Positions 25,898-34,118 of a DNA stretch of 64,000 nt are shown here, in pieces. The translations under genes and the position numbers were made by a program. Each line of letters opens with the position of its first letter. Positions within the stretch are counted from its first letter, which is position 1. The notes under the pieces were generated by a model. It did no database searches. It saw nothing but the letters and a program-made list of their open reading frames with translations, and was not told the origin of the DNA. Location: assembly GCF_001590685.1 (NCBI RefSeq), contig NZ_CP014616.1, positions 394,501 through 458,500 on the forward strand, given 5' to 3'. This stretch comes from Sporosarcina psychrophila. GTDB taxonomy: Bacteria; Bacillota; Bacilli; Bacillales_A; Planococcaceae.

Positions 25898-26661
25898 TTC
25901 GTTACAAGTCCTTCCAGTGGGCTACTTGCAACCGCATAATCGCGCATCGGCATCCGGCCTGCTTCATAGCCGAGTCGTCCCGCTTCAATCGCGAGCTTCA
26001 TGGCAAGGGCCATTTTAATCGGATCTCCAGCTTCTGATACCGCTGTGTTCAATAAAACTGCGTCAGCGCCAAGCTCCATTGCATAAGCTGCATCTTTCGG
26101 CGAGCCAATTCCTGCATCGATAATAACGGGTACATTGGATTGTTCAATGATGAACGACAAGTTAAGTGGATTCAAAATACCGCGCCCTGATCCGATAGGG
26201 GATGCGCCTGGCATGATTGCATGAACGCCCATTTCGCATAACCTACGTGCGAGCACAACATCATCTGACGTATAAGGCAGGACGATGAATCCTTCATCTA
26301 ACAGCATTTCAGTTGCCCGAAGTGTTTCTACTGGATCCGGGAGTAATGATCGGTCACAACCGATGATTTCAACTTTAATCATGTCACAAAGTCCTGATGC
26401 TTTCGCCAGTTTCGCGATGCGTACCGCTTCTTCCGCTGTTTTTGCGCCCGCTGTATTTGGTAATAGTGTATATTTCGAAAGATCGAGTTGTTCCAAGAAA
26501 TTTGGTTGTGATGGCTCGAAGATATTCATACGTCTTACTGCGAACGTAAGAATTTCTGACTCCGATACACGCACTGCCTCTTTTTGCACATCAAATGACG
26601 GGTATTTTCCTGTACCTAGTAATAGTCTTGAATTGAATGTTTTATTGCCGATTGTTAGCAT
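25894..26661 (-). CDS. thiG: Thiazole synthase ThiG
   Basis: A 255-residue TIM-barrel enzyme that condenses deoxyxylulose 5-phosphate, dehydroglycine and ThiS-thiocarboxylate into the thiazole phosphate. Recognisable blocks are [20 protein letters not shown], the Lys-bearing MIKVEIIGC (imine-forming Lys about residue 96), and [12 protein letters not shown] followed by [10 protein letters not shown] (phosphate binding). It is complete and lies 2 nt after thiS in the order thiS-thiG-thiF, as in B. subtilis. Confidence 0.95.
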   Translation of the reverse strand: MLTIGNKTFNSRLLLGTGKYPSFDVQKEAVRVSESEILTFAVRRMNIFEPSQPNFLEQLDLSKYTLLPNTAGAKTAEEAVRIAKLAKASGLCDMIKVEIIGCDRSLLPDPVETLRATEMLLDEGFIVLPYTSDDVVLARRLCEMGVHAIMPGASPIGSGRGILNPLNLSFIIEQSNVPVIIDAGIGSPKDAAYAMELGADAVLLNTAVSEAGDPIKMALAMKLAIEAGRLGYEAGRMPMRDYAVASSPLEGLVTN

Positions 26662-26663
26662 AA

Positions 26664-26870
26664 TTATCCTCCTCCTACAAAGTGAATGATTTCTATTTGG
26701 TCGCAGTCGTTGATCGGTTTGTCATATGCGTCTTTCGCAAGAATATCTCGGTTCATTTCCACGATGACGATGCGTTCCGCAAGTTCCAGATGCCCAAGCA
26801 GTTCCTGCACATTTTCAACTTCTGCGGGCATGTCATACCGATTGCCGTTCAGTTCGATTGTTCGCTTCAT
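26664..26870 (-). CDS. thiS: Sulfur carrier protein ThiS
   Basis: A 68-residue ubiquitin-fold protein ending in Gly-Gly-Gly (FVGGG), with the C-terminal GG that ThiF adenylates and thiocarboxylates. The start at 26870 ([10 protein letters not shown]) has GGGGGA upstream and gives the usual length; a start 24 nt earlier would add residues not seen in the family. It overlaps the 3' end of thiO by 38 nt. Confidence 0.9.
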   Translation of the reverse strand: MKRTIELNGNRYDMPAEVENVQELLGHLELAERIVIVEMNRDILAKDAYDKPINDCDQIEIIHFVGGG

Positions 26871-27933
26871 GAAAAATCCCCCTTTTCGGATCAAATGCCT
26901 TAATCCGTTCTGTATTCACTTCATTTCCGATGATCAAATCACGAATCAAGCAGGCGGTTGCAGGCGCCAATAAAATCCCATTTCTGAAATGACCAGCTGC
27001 AATATACATATTTTCATTCCCTGGAATCCGACCGATATACGGTAAGTCGTCAACGGTTTTTGGACGTAGACCTGCCCATCTGTTCATAACAGGAAGGCGG
27101 GAAAGACCAGGTATAAAACGTTCCGCAATAGCACTTAATGCCAAATTACCGGCATCAGTTATCTGCAAGTCTGTATGTCCGTATTCCATCGTGGCCCCGA
27201 TGACGAGCGTTCCACCCGAGCGTGGAATTACGTAACAGCCTTTATGGAAAAGTGTATAAGGTAATTGCATGCCTACCGCATTGAGTTGCATACATTGGCC
27301 TTTCACTGCGGTCATTTGCAGCCCTGACACAAGCTTGGCACTCGCTGCACCGCTTGCAATGACTAGATGTTTTGCGTTGATAACGGACGACGCAATGCGT
27401 ATCTGATAGCCGCCATTTAACAGTGTGATTTCATCGACTGTGGCCTGTTCTGAAACAGTAGCGCCCAAACTTTTAGCCGCTGCGCAATATGCCAGACAAG
27501 CCTTTTCAGGATGAACATGAACGTCTTCTTCAAAAAGATACGCACCAAAAGCAGGAGGGGCGACATGTGGAATTCGTTCGCGAACTTGTTCAGCTGAAAG
27601 ATGAACTGCGTTTTTCCAACGGGAGAGGGCAATTCGTTCTTCTTCGGAACAAGCAAACTGAACAATACCACCAGTTGTATAACCGAAGTCAACCCCTGCA
27701 TCACGTTGGAATTCTGAATACAGTACCTGACTTTCTTGCGCGAATGAATAAAAGGTGTCATTCAAATATTCAGAGTGTGCACCAAGCATGCCGCCAGCCG
27801 CCCGAGTAGTGCCTTGAGCGATTTTATCGCGTTCAACAAGGTGAACTGACAAACCCTCTTTTGCTAAATAATAAGCTGTACTGCAACCAATAATCCCTCC
27901 CCCAATAACGACAACATCAACTGGTTGTGACAT
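26833..27933 (-). CDS. thiO: Glycine oxidase ThiO
   Basis: A 366-residue FAD-dependent amine oxidase that makes dehydroglycine for ThiG. The FAD-binding dinucleotide motif VVIGGGIIGCSTAYYLAKEG is at about residues 8-27, followed by ERD. GLRPKTVDDLPYIGR and AAGHFRNGILLAPAT near the C-terminus are characteristic of the family. The start at 27933 puts the FAD motif near the N-terminus; an upstream start at 27984 is possible but unlikely. It overlaps tenI and thiS at its ends, a compact operon. Confidence 0.9.
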   Translation of the reverse strand: MSQPVDVVVIGGGIIGCSTAYYLAKEGLSVHLVERDKIAQGTTRAAGGMLGAHSEYLNDTFYSFAQESQVLYSEFQRDAGVDFGYTTGGIVQFACSEEERIALSRWKNAVHLSAEQVRERIPHVAPPAFGAYLFEEDVHVHPEKACLAYCAAAKSLGATVSEQATVDEITLLNGGYQIRIASSVINAKHLVIASGAASAKLVSGLQMTAVKGQCMQLNAVGMQLPYTLFHKGCYVIPRSGGTLVIGATMEYGHTDLQITDAGNLALSAIAERFIPGLSRLPVMNRWAGLRPKTVDDLPYIGRIPGNENMYIAAGHFRNGILLAPATACLIRDLIIGNEVNTERIKAFDPKRGIFHEANNRTERQSV

Positions 27934-28522
27934 GGTTGGCATCCTTATAGGCTGTTGTGGCAACTTCAGGATTGTCACTGCCAAAAATGGACGACATCAC
28001 TGCAATTCCTGCAACTCCGCCTTGATTTAATTGCGGAAGGTGATGGGGCTGAATTCCACCAATTGCGTAGATAGGAATTGGTAGGGATTCGACGATTTGA
28101 AAAAGCTCATTGGTTCCACGGGGAGGGAGGCCGACTTTTGAACTTGTCTCGAATAAATGACCATAAAGAATCCAGTCAGCACCTTCTTTATAAGCAGTTT
28201 CAGCTTCACCATAAGAGTGGACAGATCTGCCGAAGGAGATAGCCGGGAATTTTTTTTTGAGTAGCGTTAGCGGTTCGCCGTATCCGGGAAGTTGAACTTT
28301 GTTAATCCCGGTAATTGAAGCGACATTCGTTCGCCCATGGACAATTAGTTTAGTTGAATCAAAGCCAGATTCGATTAATTGTCGAATCAACGCTATTATT
28401 TCTGAATCCATTTTCGATTTCTCACGTAAGATGGCTGCGTCGATAAAAGGTTCGATTGCTAGCAATGTATCAAGCAATTGGCTACGTTCCATTTTGTCAT
28501 CTGTTACGGCAATTATCTTCAT
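27917..28522 (-). CDS. tenI: Thiazole tautomerase TenI
   Basis: A 201-residue TIM-barrel protein of the ThiE/TenI family. The thiamin-phosphate-synthase HxGQ(D/E)D motif is not seen; instead the equivalent place reads VQLPGYGEPL, so TenI, which aromatises the thiazole carboxylate phosphate, is the better call. GRSVHSYGEAETAYKEGADW and PIYAIGGI carry the phosphate-binding pattern. First gene of tenI-thiO-thiS-thiG-thiF. Its start has AAGGAGGAG. It lies 300 nt downstream of a TPP riboswitch terminator, with two dispersed repeats in between. Confidence 0.85.
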   Translation of the reverse strand: MKIIAVTDDKMERSQLLDTLLAIEPFIDAAILREKSKMDSEIIALIRQLIESGFDSTKLIVHGRTNVASITGINKVQLPGYGEPLTLLKKKFPAISFGRSVHSYGEAETAYKEGADWILYGHLFETSSKVGLPPRGTNELFQIVESLPIPIYAIGGIQPHHLPQLNQGGVAGIAVMSSIFGSDNPEVATTAYKDANHVTTS

Positions 28523-28572
28523 CGAACTCCTCCTTATCGAAAAGAAATAGTATATGTTTTCACCTGGGAATA

Positions 28573-28694
28573 GGGTCTAGTTTCAGGCGCCAACCCCTCG
28601 GGTCATAAGTCGTTTTACTGCGAGGGCTGAAGGACGCCCTCTTCGTAAACCGTCTTATGCCTGTCGGAGCTGAGCGGCGCCTTCTGCTTTTCTT
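28573..28694. repeat. Dispersed repeat family 2, copy 1 (in the thi leader)
   Basis: About 122 bp with the marks GTCTAG, AGGCGCCAACCCCTCGGGTC, CATAAGTCG, CGTCTTATGCCTGTCGGAGC and GGCGCCTTCTGCTTTTCTT. The left and right halves are complementary in part and can fold into a long imperfect hairpin. Elements of this look are common between genes of Bacillus relatives. It lies between tenI and the riboswitch terminator, next to copy 2. Confidence 0.7.
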
Positions 28695-28697
28695 GTT

Positions 28698-28817
28698 GTC
28701 TAGACTCCAGGCGCCAGCCCCTCGAGTCGCTTCAGTCTTGCCGAAAAGGCAAAGAGCGCCTTTATCGTCAAGCCTTCCAGCGCTTTTCGGGGCTAAACGG
28801 CGCCTTCCGCTTTTCTT
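28698..28817. repeat. Dispersed repeat family 2, copy 2 (tandem with copy 1)
   Basis: About 120 bp: GTCTAGACTCCAGGCGCCAG, CCCCTCGAGTCGCTTCAGTC, then a middle with GAAAAGGCAAAGAGCGCC, CCAGCGCTTTTCGGGGC and GGCGCCTTCCGCTTTTCTT. The ends match copy 1 but the middle is a different variant, so this is a pair of related elements in tandem rather than a simple recent duplication. Confidence 0.7.
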
Positions 28818-28819
28818 CA

Positions 28820-28856
28820 TAAAAAAAGACCACTTTCCAGGTATGGAAAGTGGTCT
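28820..28856 (-). terminator. Riboswitch-controlled terminator of the thi operon
   Basis: On the minus strand a 12-bp stem (AGACCACTTTCC with GGAAAGTGGTCT, 28845-28856 and 28827-28838) is followed by a seven-T run. It lies 37 nt downstream of the TPP aptamer, the expected place of the expression platform. Confidence 0.85.
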
Positions 28857-28892
28857 GTCGATGGCATTAGAATGCACTGATAGGAAGACACG

Positions 28893-28982
28893 CCACTTCC
28901 CTACGCAGGTACAAACCTGTTCAGGTGATAAGGGTAGCGGAGTGGAACTCGTTTCTCAGTCCTTTAAAAGGATTCCCCTAAT
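28893..28982 (-). promoter_or_regulatory. TPP riboswitch (Thi-box) upstream of tenI-thiOSGF
   Basis: Read on the minus strand: AGGGGAATCC, then the conserved GGACTGAGA, a variable arm, ACCCTTATCACCTGAACAGG, and the closing GCGTAGGGAAG. These are the Thi-box signatures (CUGAGA; ACCC...CCUGA; the terminal GCGUAGGGAA). It is followed by an intrinsic terminator, so TPP should cause premature termination. Two repeats lie between this terminator and tenI, making an unusually long leader. Confidence 0.9.
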
Positions 28983-29062
28983 GGTCGAATATGTTATGAA
29001 GTTGTCAATCTATTAGTAGCATAGCACGTCAACGGAATGAATGGAAGGATGAACAGTTGCGC

Positions 29063-29782
29063 TTAGTCGTCTAAGTGGACGTTATGATGCACTTGTTGAA
29101 CATCTTCCAAATCATCTAGTACATCAATCATTTTCTCGAATTGTGCTTGAGCTTCTGGTGACAGAGTCAAGTCGTTTTGTGCAAGCATTGTTATTTCAGC
29201 GACGTTAAATTCTGTAATACCAGCACTTTTTAAAGCTGCCTGTACAGCATGGAACTGGTCTGGCTCAGCATAGATGATGACCGATTCCTCTTCATCTAGA
29301 ATATCACGCACTTCGACGTCCGCATCCATTAGAAGTTCGAGAACGTCGTCGGCGGACATACCTTCAATTCCGATAACTGCAGTCGCATCAAACATATAGG
29401 AAACGGATCCGCTGACACCCATATTACCGCCATTTTTACCGAATGCGGCGCGTACTTCTGATGCTGTACGATTGACGTTATTTGTCAGTGTATCGACAAT
29501 AACCATCGAGCCATTTGGTCCGAATCCTTCATAGCGAAGCTCGTCAAAGTTTTCTTCTGAACCACCTTTTGCTTTTTCAATTGCCCGGTCAATAATCGCT
29601 TTTGGTACACTATATGTTTTTGCGCGTTCTACGACAAATTTTAGCGCTTGATTCAATTCAGGATCAGGCTCGCCTTGCTTCGCTACTACATAAATTTCGC
29701 GTCCGAATTTAGCATAAATGCGACTCGTGTCCGCATCTCTTGAAGCTTTTTTCTCTTTGATATTGTTCCATTTACGGCCCAT
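29063..29782 (-). CDS. YebC/PmpR-family regulatory protein (YeeI-like)
   Basis: A 239-residue protein with the family N-terminus [13 protein letters not shown] and conserved [23 protein letters not shown] and [19 protein letters not shown]. This is the YeeI branch rather than the canonical YebC next to ruvC. The family has been described as DNA-binding regulators; recent work also connects YebC-type proteins with translation through proline-rich stretches. No operon partner is seen. The start at 29782 is conserved in the family. Confidence 0.9.
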   Translation of the reverse strand: MGRKWNNIKEKKASRDADTSRIYAKFGREIYVVAKQGEPDPELNQALKFVVERAKTYSVPKAIIDRAIEKAKGGSEENFDELRYEGFGPNGSMVIVDTLTNNVNRTASEVRAAFGKNGGNMGVSGSVSYMFDATAVIGIEGMSADDVLELLMDADVEVRDILDEEESVIIYAEPDQFHAVQAALKSAGITEFNVAEITMLAQNDLTLSPEAQAQFEKMIDVLDDLEDVQQVHHNVHLDD

Positions 29783-29907
29783 GAATTTCCACTCACTTTC
29801 GATTAAGCATAGATTTACTACAATAAGTATACAACAATTATATGCAAGTAGACGAGTGGGAATTATTAAAAATGGGCTATTAGGTTGTGTAAGGGAGAAA
29901 TTTTTTA

Positions 29908-30045
29908 CCTGTATATGTTGAATTAAAGAATCCCACTAAATTTACTGTGGCGCTCAATAAGGAGAGAGTATTAATTGGGGGGGGGATTGTAGAACGCTTG
30001 GCGCTTTGGGGATGCCTTTGCCGCGCCTGCGCTAGGATGTTCATT
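29908..30045 (-). repeat. MITE-like dispersed repeat, copy D (degenerate, inverted)
   Basis: It begins TGTATATGTTGAATTAAAG on the plus strand and continues through CTGTGGCGCTC and a poly-G run, then a second GCGCTTTGGGGATGCC block. Two versions of the GCGC block suggest that a copy was broken or two copies were fused. Confidence 0.5.
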
Positions 30046-30189
30046 ATCGAGAGAAATGTGATTTTGAGATGTATACGCCGAGATTATAATGTGCTTATTT
30101 TTTGCTACTAATTCTAATCAAGAAAGACACACTCCGGGTTGCAGTTTTCATCGCAGATAATGAAAAGCTCTTTCTCACATAGACTATCT

Positions 30190-30320
30190 AGCGCAGGCGC
30201 GTCTTCGTGGTAGCCGGAGCGATAAGACTGAAAGTGGTTTCCTTTCTGGCTTATCGCGGGAGGCATCCACAAAGCGCCGAAGCGGTATTAGGGGGAATCC
30301 TAATTCATTTCAAGTACAAG
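30190..30320 (+). repeat. MITE-like dispersed repeat, copy E
   Basis: Contains AGCGCAGGCGCG, GTAGCCGGAGCGATAAGACT, a CTTTCTGGCTTATCGCGGG hairpin part, AGGCATCCACAAAGCGCCG and a TAGGGGGAATCCTAATTC end. It follows the layout of copy A. A separate left-end fragment lies at 30355-30402 in inverse orientation (TTTGTTCAACATATATACTG). Confidence 0.6.
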
Positions 30321-30543
30321 TTTTTTTCAGTAGCCTCCCAAAAGCCCTTGTAAAGCGCATACGCCGTATTCATTTGTTCAACATATATACTGTCTTTCAA
30401 TTATGAGAATTTGTCTACTATCGTACAGTTTTGGCGTGGTAGAAAGAACATTAACCGATATTTAAGAAAAACTCTTTTTCTTATGACGATTCTCAATTAT
30501 ACTAAAGGTGAACGTTCATCCTACTATAGAAGGGAACAGACGC

Positions 30544-31227
30544 ATGGAACTCATATATAAAGGGAAGACGAAAGATGTATACAAATTGGACGGCAACAAT
30601 GTACTACTGAAATTTAAAGATGATGTAACCGGAGAAGACGGGGTTTTCGATCCTGGCGCGAACACAGTTGGCTTATCGATTGAAGGCGCGGGGCAATCCG
30701 GACTTCGGATGACGAAATATTTCTTTGAAAAAATGGCGGATAAAGATATTCCTACTCATTATGTAGATGCTAATATTGATGAAGTAACGATGACAGTACG
30801 ATCAGCGAAGGTATTCGGCAAAGGCCTTGAAGTGATTTGCAGATACCGCGCTGTTGGAAGCTTCTTACGTAGATACGGTGCGTACTGTGAAGAAGGACAA
30901 CCTTTGGATGCCTTCGTAGAAGTCACGCTCAAAGACGATGACCGTAACGACCCGCCGATAAACAAGGATGGACTAGCACAACTTGGTCTATTGACAACTG
31001 ATGAATACGTTACGCTCGAAGCATTAACGAAAGAGATTTCAGGCGTAGTTAGAGCTGAACTTGCAGCAAAAGGTCTTGACTTGTATGATATTAAACTCGA
31101 GTTTGGACGCGACGCTGAATCAGGTAAAATCATGCTGATTGACGAAATTTCCGGTGGGAATATGCGCGTCTATAAAGACGGTACATATATTGCACCAATG
31201 GATCTTGAAAAATTGATACTTGCATAG
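30544..31227 (+). CDS. purC: PurC-family SAICAR synthetase, not in a pur operon
   Basis: A 227-residue protein of the SAICAR synthetase family, which joins aspartate to CAIR in purine synthesis. N-terminal LIYKGKTKDVYKLDG and C-terminal LYDIKLEFGRD with IMLIDEISGGNMR carry the ATP and metal residues. The middle is divergent from typical PurC (for example GVFDPGANTVGLSIEGAGQSG). It has no purine neighbours and ends at its own terminator. It may be a second copy beside an operon purC elsewhere; that cannot be seen here. ATG 30544 has AAGGG upstream. Confidence 0.75.
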   Translation: MELIYKGKTKDVYKLDGNNVLLKFKDDVTGEDGVFDPGANTVGLSIEGAGQSGLRMTKYFFEKMADKDIPTHYVDANIDEVTMTVRSAKVFGKGLEVICRYRAVGSFLRRYGAYCEEGQPLDAFVEVTLKDDDRNDPPINKDGLAQLGLLTTDEYVTLEALTKEISGVVRAELAAKGLDLYDIKLEFGRDAESGKIMLIDEISGGNMRVYKDGTYIAPMDLEKLILA

Positions 31228-31231
31228 ATGA

Positions 31232-31277
31232 CAAACCGCTGTTAATTCCACGAAACTGGAGTTGGCAGCGGTTTTTA
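31232..31277 (+). terminator. Terminator after purC
   Basis: AAACCGCTG pairs with CAGCGGTTT, with additional pairing of AATTCCA with TGGAGTT inside, followed by T residues. It closely resembles the terminator at 34119-34166. Confidence 0.8.
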
Positions 31278-31375
31278 TTACAATCAAATAAATGTACTTT
31301 ACGAGTACTGTAAGATAAAATTCGATAAAGAGGATAATGAATATCTACATTAGATTAATAAAAGAGGCGAATTTT

Positions 31376-31858
31376 ATGCAAATGAAAACAGGCGTTGAGC
31401 AGTCTGTTTATGCGATTCTCATGCTAAACATGCTGCCGGATAGAGCAGTACTACCAGGAGATGCAATCAGCCAGCAACTGGGAACCTCACCAACATATTT
31501 TCAAAAGTTGTTGAGAAAACTGGTCAGTGCAGACTTGATTACTTCTGTGTCAGGTGTAAAAGGCGGGTTCAAATTAAAGAAAAAGCCCGAAGAGATTCGG
31601 ATATACGATATTTATCTCGCAATAGAGGGTCAGCAATCCCTTTATTCCGCGAGCGGGATTCTCGACGACATGCTTGATTTGGAAAAAGAAGATACAGGTT
31701 GTTTGTTAACGGACTTAATGGGAGAAGCTGAATCGGTTTGGAAATTCGTACTGAAGCGTGAAACAATCGCATCCCTATCAGATGGAATTCAGACAGAGCG
31801 CTATCAAGAGAAAGTGGAATTTCTACAAGAATTGATTCGCGAAAAAATGGTTCTGTGA
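31376..31858 (+). CDS. Rrf2 family transcriptional regulator
   Basis: A 160-residue Rrf2-type winged-helix protein: YAILMLNMLP, then LPGDAISQQLGTSPTYFQKLLRKL (HTH) and GVKGGFKL (wing). Only one Cys is present (DTGCLL, about residue 103), so it lacks the three-cysteine Fe-S site of NsrR/IscR. ATG 31376 has AGAGGCG upstream and gives the normal family N-terminus; ATG 31337 is also possible. It precedes an LLM oxidoreductase by 32 nt and probably regulates this small operon. Confidence 0.8.
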   Translation: MQMKTGVEQSVYAILMLNMLPDRAVLPGDAISQQLGTSPTYFQKLLRKLVSADLITSVSGVKGGFKLKKKPEEIRIYDIYLAIEGQQSLYSASGILDDMLDLEKEDTGCLLTDLMGEAESVWKFVLKRETIASLSDGIQTERYQEKVEFLQELIREKMVL

Positions 31859-31890
31859 TTGAAAAGTGTGGCAGCTAGGAGGATGACATT

Positions 31891-32844
31891 ATGGGGAAAT
31901 TCCAATCACATAATGGTTTTGCACGAACGTTTAAGGAAAACAAATTAACGCTTGGGTTTATGTTTCCTTTGGAGCCGGATGCTGGAAGTCTCCCCAAGAT
32001 GGATTTGAAAGAGCAAATGACGCTTGTGAAAAAAGTAGAAGATCTAGGATTTGCTTCTTTGTTTGTTAGAGATTCTCCGTTATTCGATCCTAAATTTGGA
32101 GATGCAGGTGTTATATATGATCCTTTTATTTTTCTCGCCTATGTAACAGCACATACGAATAAACTCGCGCTTGGTACTGCAAGTGTCGTCACAACATTAC
32201 GTCACCCCCTGCACTTAGCCAAATCAGCTGCATCTTTGGATAAAATGTCTAATCAACGTTTCTTGTTTGGCGCTGCAACTGGTGACCGCCCAATCGAATT
32301 TCCCGCATTTAAAGTGGAGCGTAATGATAGGGCAGAATTGTTTCGGGAGTCGTTAACGGTCATGAAAAAAGTGTGGGAAGAATCATACCCACAGGTTCAT
32401 ACAGAAAGGGTTGGCATGACAGAAGGGGATATTATTCCCAAGCCTGTCTTAGCCGATATCCCCGTTTTAGCAACAGGCTATTCTGGTCAAACGACTGAAT
32501 GGCTGGCAGAACATATGGATGGCTGGATGTTTTATGCGCAAGAAGCGAATCGCCAGCGTGAAATGATCAAACTTTGGCGACAGGCAACGGGTGAGTTTAA
32601 ACCATTTATACAACCATTGGTTATCGACTTATCAGAGAATCCGTTGGCCGCACCGAACCCAGTACCTATAAAAGTAGGCTTTAGGTCAGGTCATAAGTTT
32701 CTAATCGATTACTTGTATGCTTTACAAAATATTGGTGTTAATCATGTTATATTGGGTTTGAAAACGGGTAACCGCCCCGTGGAAGATGTAATTCAGGAAA
32801 TAGGGGAATATGTACTTCCTCACTTTCCATCAATTGAGAAGTGA
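31891..32844 (+). CDS. Luciferase-like (LLM) flavin oxidoreductase 1
   Basis: A 317-residue protein of the bacterial-luciferase TIM-barrel family: LGFMFPLEPD near the N-terminus, LGTASVVTTLRHPLHLAKSAASLDKMS (flavin/phosphate region) and LFGAATGDRPIEF. Members use FMNH2 or F420 in monooxygenase or reductase reactions. The start has AGGAGG. It is the second gene after the Rrf2 regulator, in an apparent operon with a DUF896 protein and a second LLM protein. Substrate unknown. Confidence 0.85.
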   Translation: MGKFQSHNGFARTFKENKLTLGFMFPLEPDAGSLPKMDLKEQMTLVKKVEDLGFASLFVRDSPLFDPKFGDAGVIYDPFIFLAYVTAHTNKLALGTASVVTTLRHPLHLAKSAASLDKMSNQRFLFGAATGDRPIEFPAFKVERNDRAELFRESLTVMKKVWEESYPQVHTERVGMTEGDIIPKPVLADIPVLATGYSGQTTEWLAEHMDGWMFYAQEANRQREMIKLWRQATGEFKPFIQPLVIDLSENPLAAPNPVPIKVGFRSGHKFLIDYLYALQNIGVNHVILGLKTGNRPVEDVIQEIGEYVLPHFPSIEK

Positions 32845-32884
32845 AGCCATTGAAAAGTAAATGATAGGGGAAGAGGGAGAAAAA

Positions 32885-33100
32885 ATGATTAAAGACTTAG
32901 ACCGCATTAATGAGCTAGCAAAAAAACAACGTGAAGAAGGTTTGACAAATGCCGAAATGGTTGAACAAACAGTATTGCAGCAAGACTACTTACGAGAAAT
33001 TCGTGGGCAAGTTCTGAACACTGTTTCAGGTATAACTGTGATTGACCCACTTGGGGAAGATGTCACACCTGAGAAGCTTCGCCAAGAGAAGGGACGTTAA
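32885..33100 (+). CDS. DUF896 (YnzC-like) small protein
   Basis: A 71-residue protein beginning MIKDLDRINELAKKQREEGL, the DUF896 signature, and continuing with a conserved LRQEYLR-like QQDYLREIRGQ. B. subtilis has YnzC, a small helical-hairpin protein of unknown function. ATG 32885 follows an AAGAGGGAG site; the longer frame from 32861 is unlikely. It lies between two LLM oxidoreductase genes. Confidence 0.8.
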   Translation: MIKDLDRINELAKKQREEGLTNAEMVEQTVLQQDYLREIRGQVLNTVSGITVIDPLGEDVTPEKLRQEKGR

Positions 33101-33104
33101 ACAT

Positions 33105-34097
33105 ATGAGATTAAGTATACTAGATCAAGCACCTGTTACTAGTGGAAATACTGCCCCAGGTGCTTTGAAAAAAGCAGAAGAACTGGCTATCTTGGCAGAT
33201 GAATTAGGCTATCATCGGATGTGGATGGCTGAACATCATGGAACAAAATCATTTGCAAGTTCAGCACCCGAAGTAACAGCAGCTCACTTGGCTGCCAAAA
33301 CGAAAAACATTCGTATTGGTACAGGCGGTGTAATGATGATGCATTATTCGCCATTGAAACTAGCTGAAGTGTTTAAAACATTGAGTGCATTTTCTCCTGG
33401 TCGAATTGACTTTGGTGTCGGTCGCGCGCCGGGCGGGGATAACCAAGCCATTTATGCATTATCAGAAGGCCGCAAACCGATGGTCAATGATATGTATGAG
33501 AAATTTGAGACGGCACTCCAATTGATTAACGATGAAGTGCCGGAAGACAATTTGTACAACAAAACAATCGCAACCCCTTCTACTATCGTTTTACCGGAAG
33601 CATGGTTGCTTGGTTCGAGCGGCAACAGCGCAATCCAGGCAGGTCGGATGGGTGTAGGCTATTCGTTTGCGCAGTTCTTCAACGGCGGTATGACTAAAGA
33701 GATTTTAGATGCATATAAAAAGAATTTCCAACCCTCGGCGTTCTTGGAAAAACCGGAAATCAATGTGTCCTATATGGTAACGGTAGCTGAAACAAAAGAA
33801 GAGGCTGAATTCGAAGCTGTACCTCAGGACATTGCCCGTTTAATGCTAATGAAAGGTCACCTCGGGCAATCCTTAACACCTGAAGAGGCCCAAGATTATC
33901 CGTTGACGGAAATGGATCGTATGACCATTAAAGAAAATCGTAAACTGCATTTAGTGGGAACAGCTAAAGAGATTGCGACGCTGTTACAAACAGAGCAGGA
34001 GCATTACGGATTTGATGAAGCCATGATTTGCAGCATTCCTCATTCGCAAAAGAAACGCTTGGATGTTTATCGTTTATTAGCGAAGGAACTGTTTTAA
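33105..34097 (+). CDS. Luciferase-like (LLM) flavin oxidoreductase 2
   Basis: A 330-residue LLM-class protein: RLSILDQAPVTSG at the N-terminus, RMWMAEHHGTKSFAS, GTGGVMMMHYSPLKLAEVFK and RIDFGVGRAPGG. This is the MsnO8/YvbT-like subgroup, annotated generally as flavin-dependent oxidoreductase. ATG 33105 begins the conserved RLSILDQ and follows GAAGGGA; the longer frame lies in the DUF896 gene. Four nt separate it from DUF896. It ends the Rrf2-LLM-DUF896-LLM unit. Confidence 0.85.
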   Translation: MRLSILDQAPVTSGNTAPGALKKAEELAILADELGYHRMWMAEHHGTKSFASSAPEVTAAHLAAKTKNIRIGTGGVMMMHYSPLKLAEVFKTLSAFSPGRIDFGVGRAPGGDNQAIYALSEGRKPMVNDMYEKFETALQLINDEVPEDNLYNKTIATPSTIVLPEAWLLGSSGNSAIQAGRMGVGYSFAQFFNGGMTKEILDAYKKNFQPSAFLEKPEINVSYMVTVAETKEEAEFEAVPQDIARLMLMKGHLGQSLTPEEAQDYPLTEMDRMTIKENRKLHLVGTAKEIATLLQTEQEHYGFDEAMICSIPHSQKKRLDVYRLLAKELF

Positions 34098-34118
34098 AGT
34101 TAATTAAATAAAAGAGAT

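Larger units (their letters stand above)
29783..30543. other. Long intergenic region yeeI-purC with rearranged repeats
   Basis: About 760 bp between divergent genes. It is filled with pieces of the MITE-like family: an inverted degenerate copy (29908-30045), a plus-oriented copy (30190-30320) and an inverted left-end fragment (30355-30402). The middle (30050-30180) matches nothing else in the window. A TATACT at 30498-30503 is the best -10 candidate for purC. No gene was found. Confidence 0.55.

Noticed and set aside
28560..29016. Frames of 105 and 119 codons across the thi leader
   Set aside because: They cover the family-2 repeats, the terminator and the TPP riboswitch, which explain the sequence better.
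30510..30517. GAACGTTC palindrome as LexA or PurR box before purC
   Set aside because: The LexA box needs a four-base gap (CGAAC-N4-GTTCG) and PurR boxes come as spaced pairs; neither fits.
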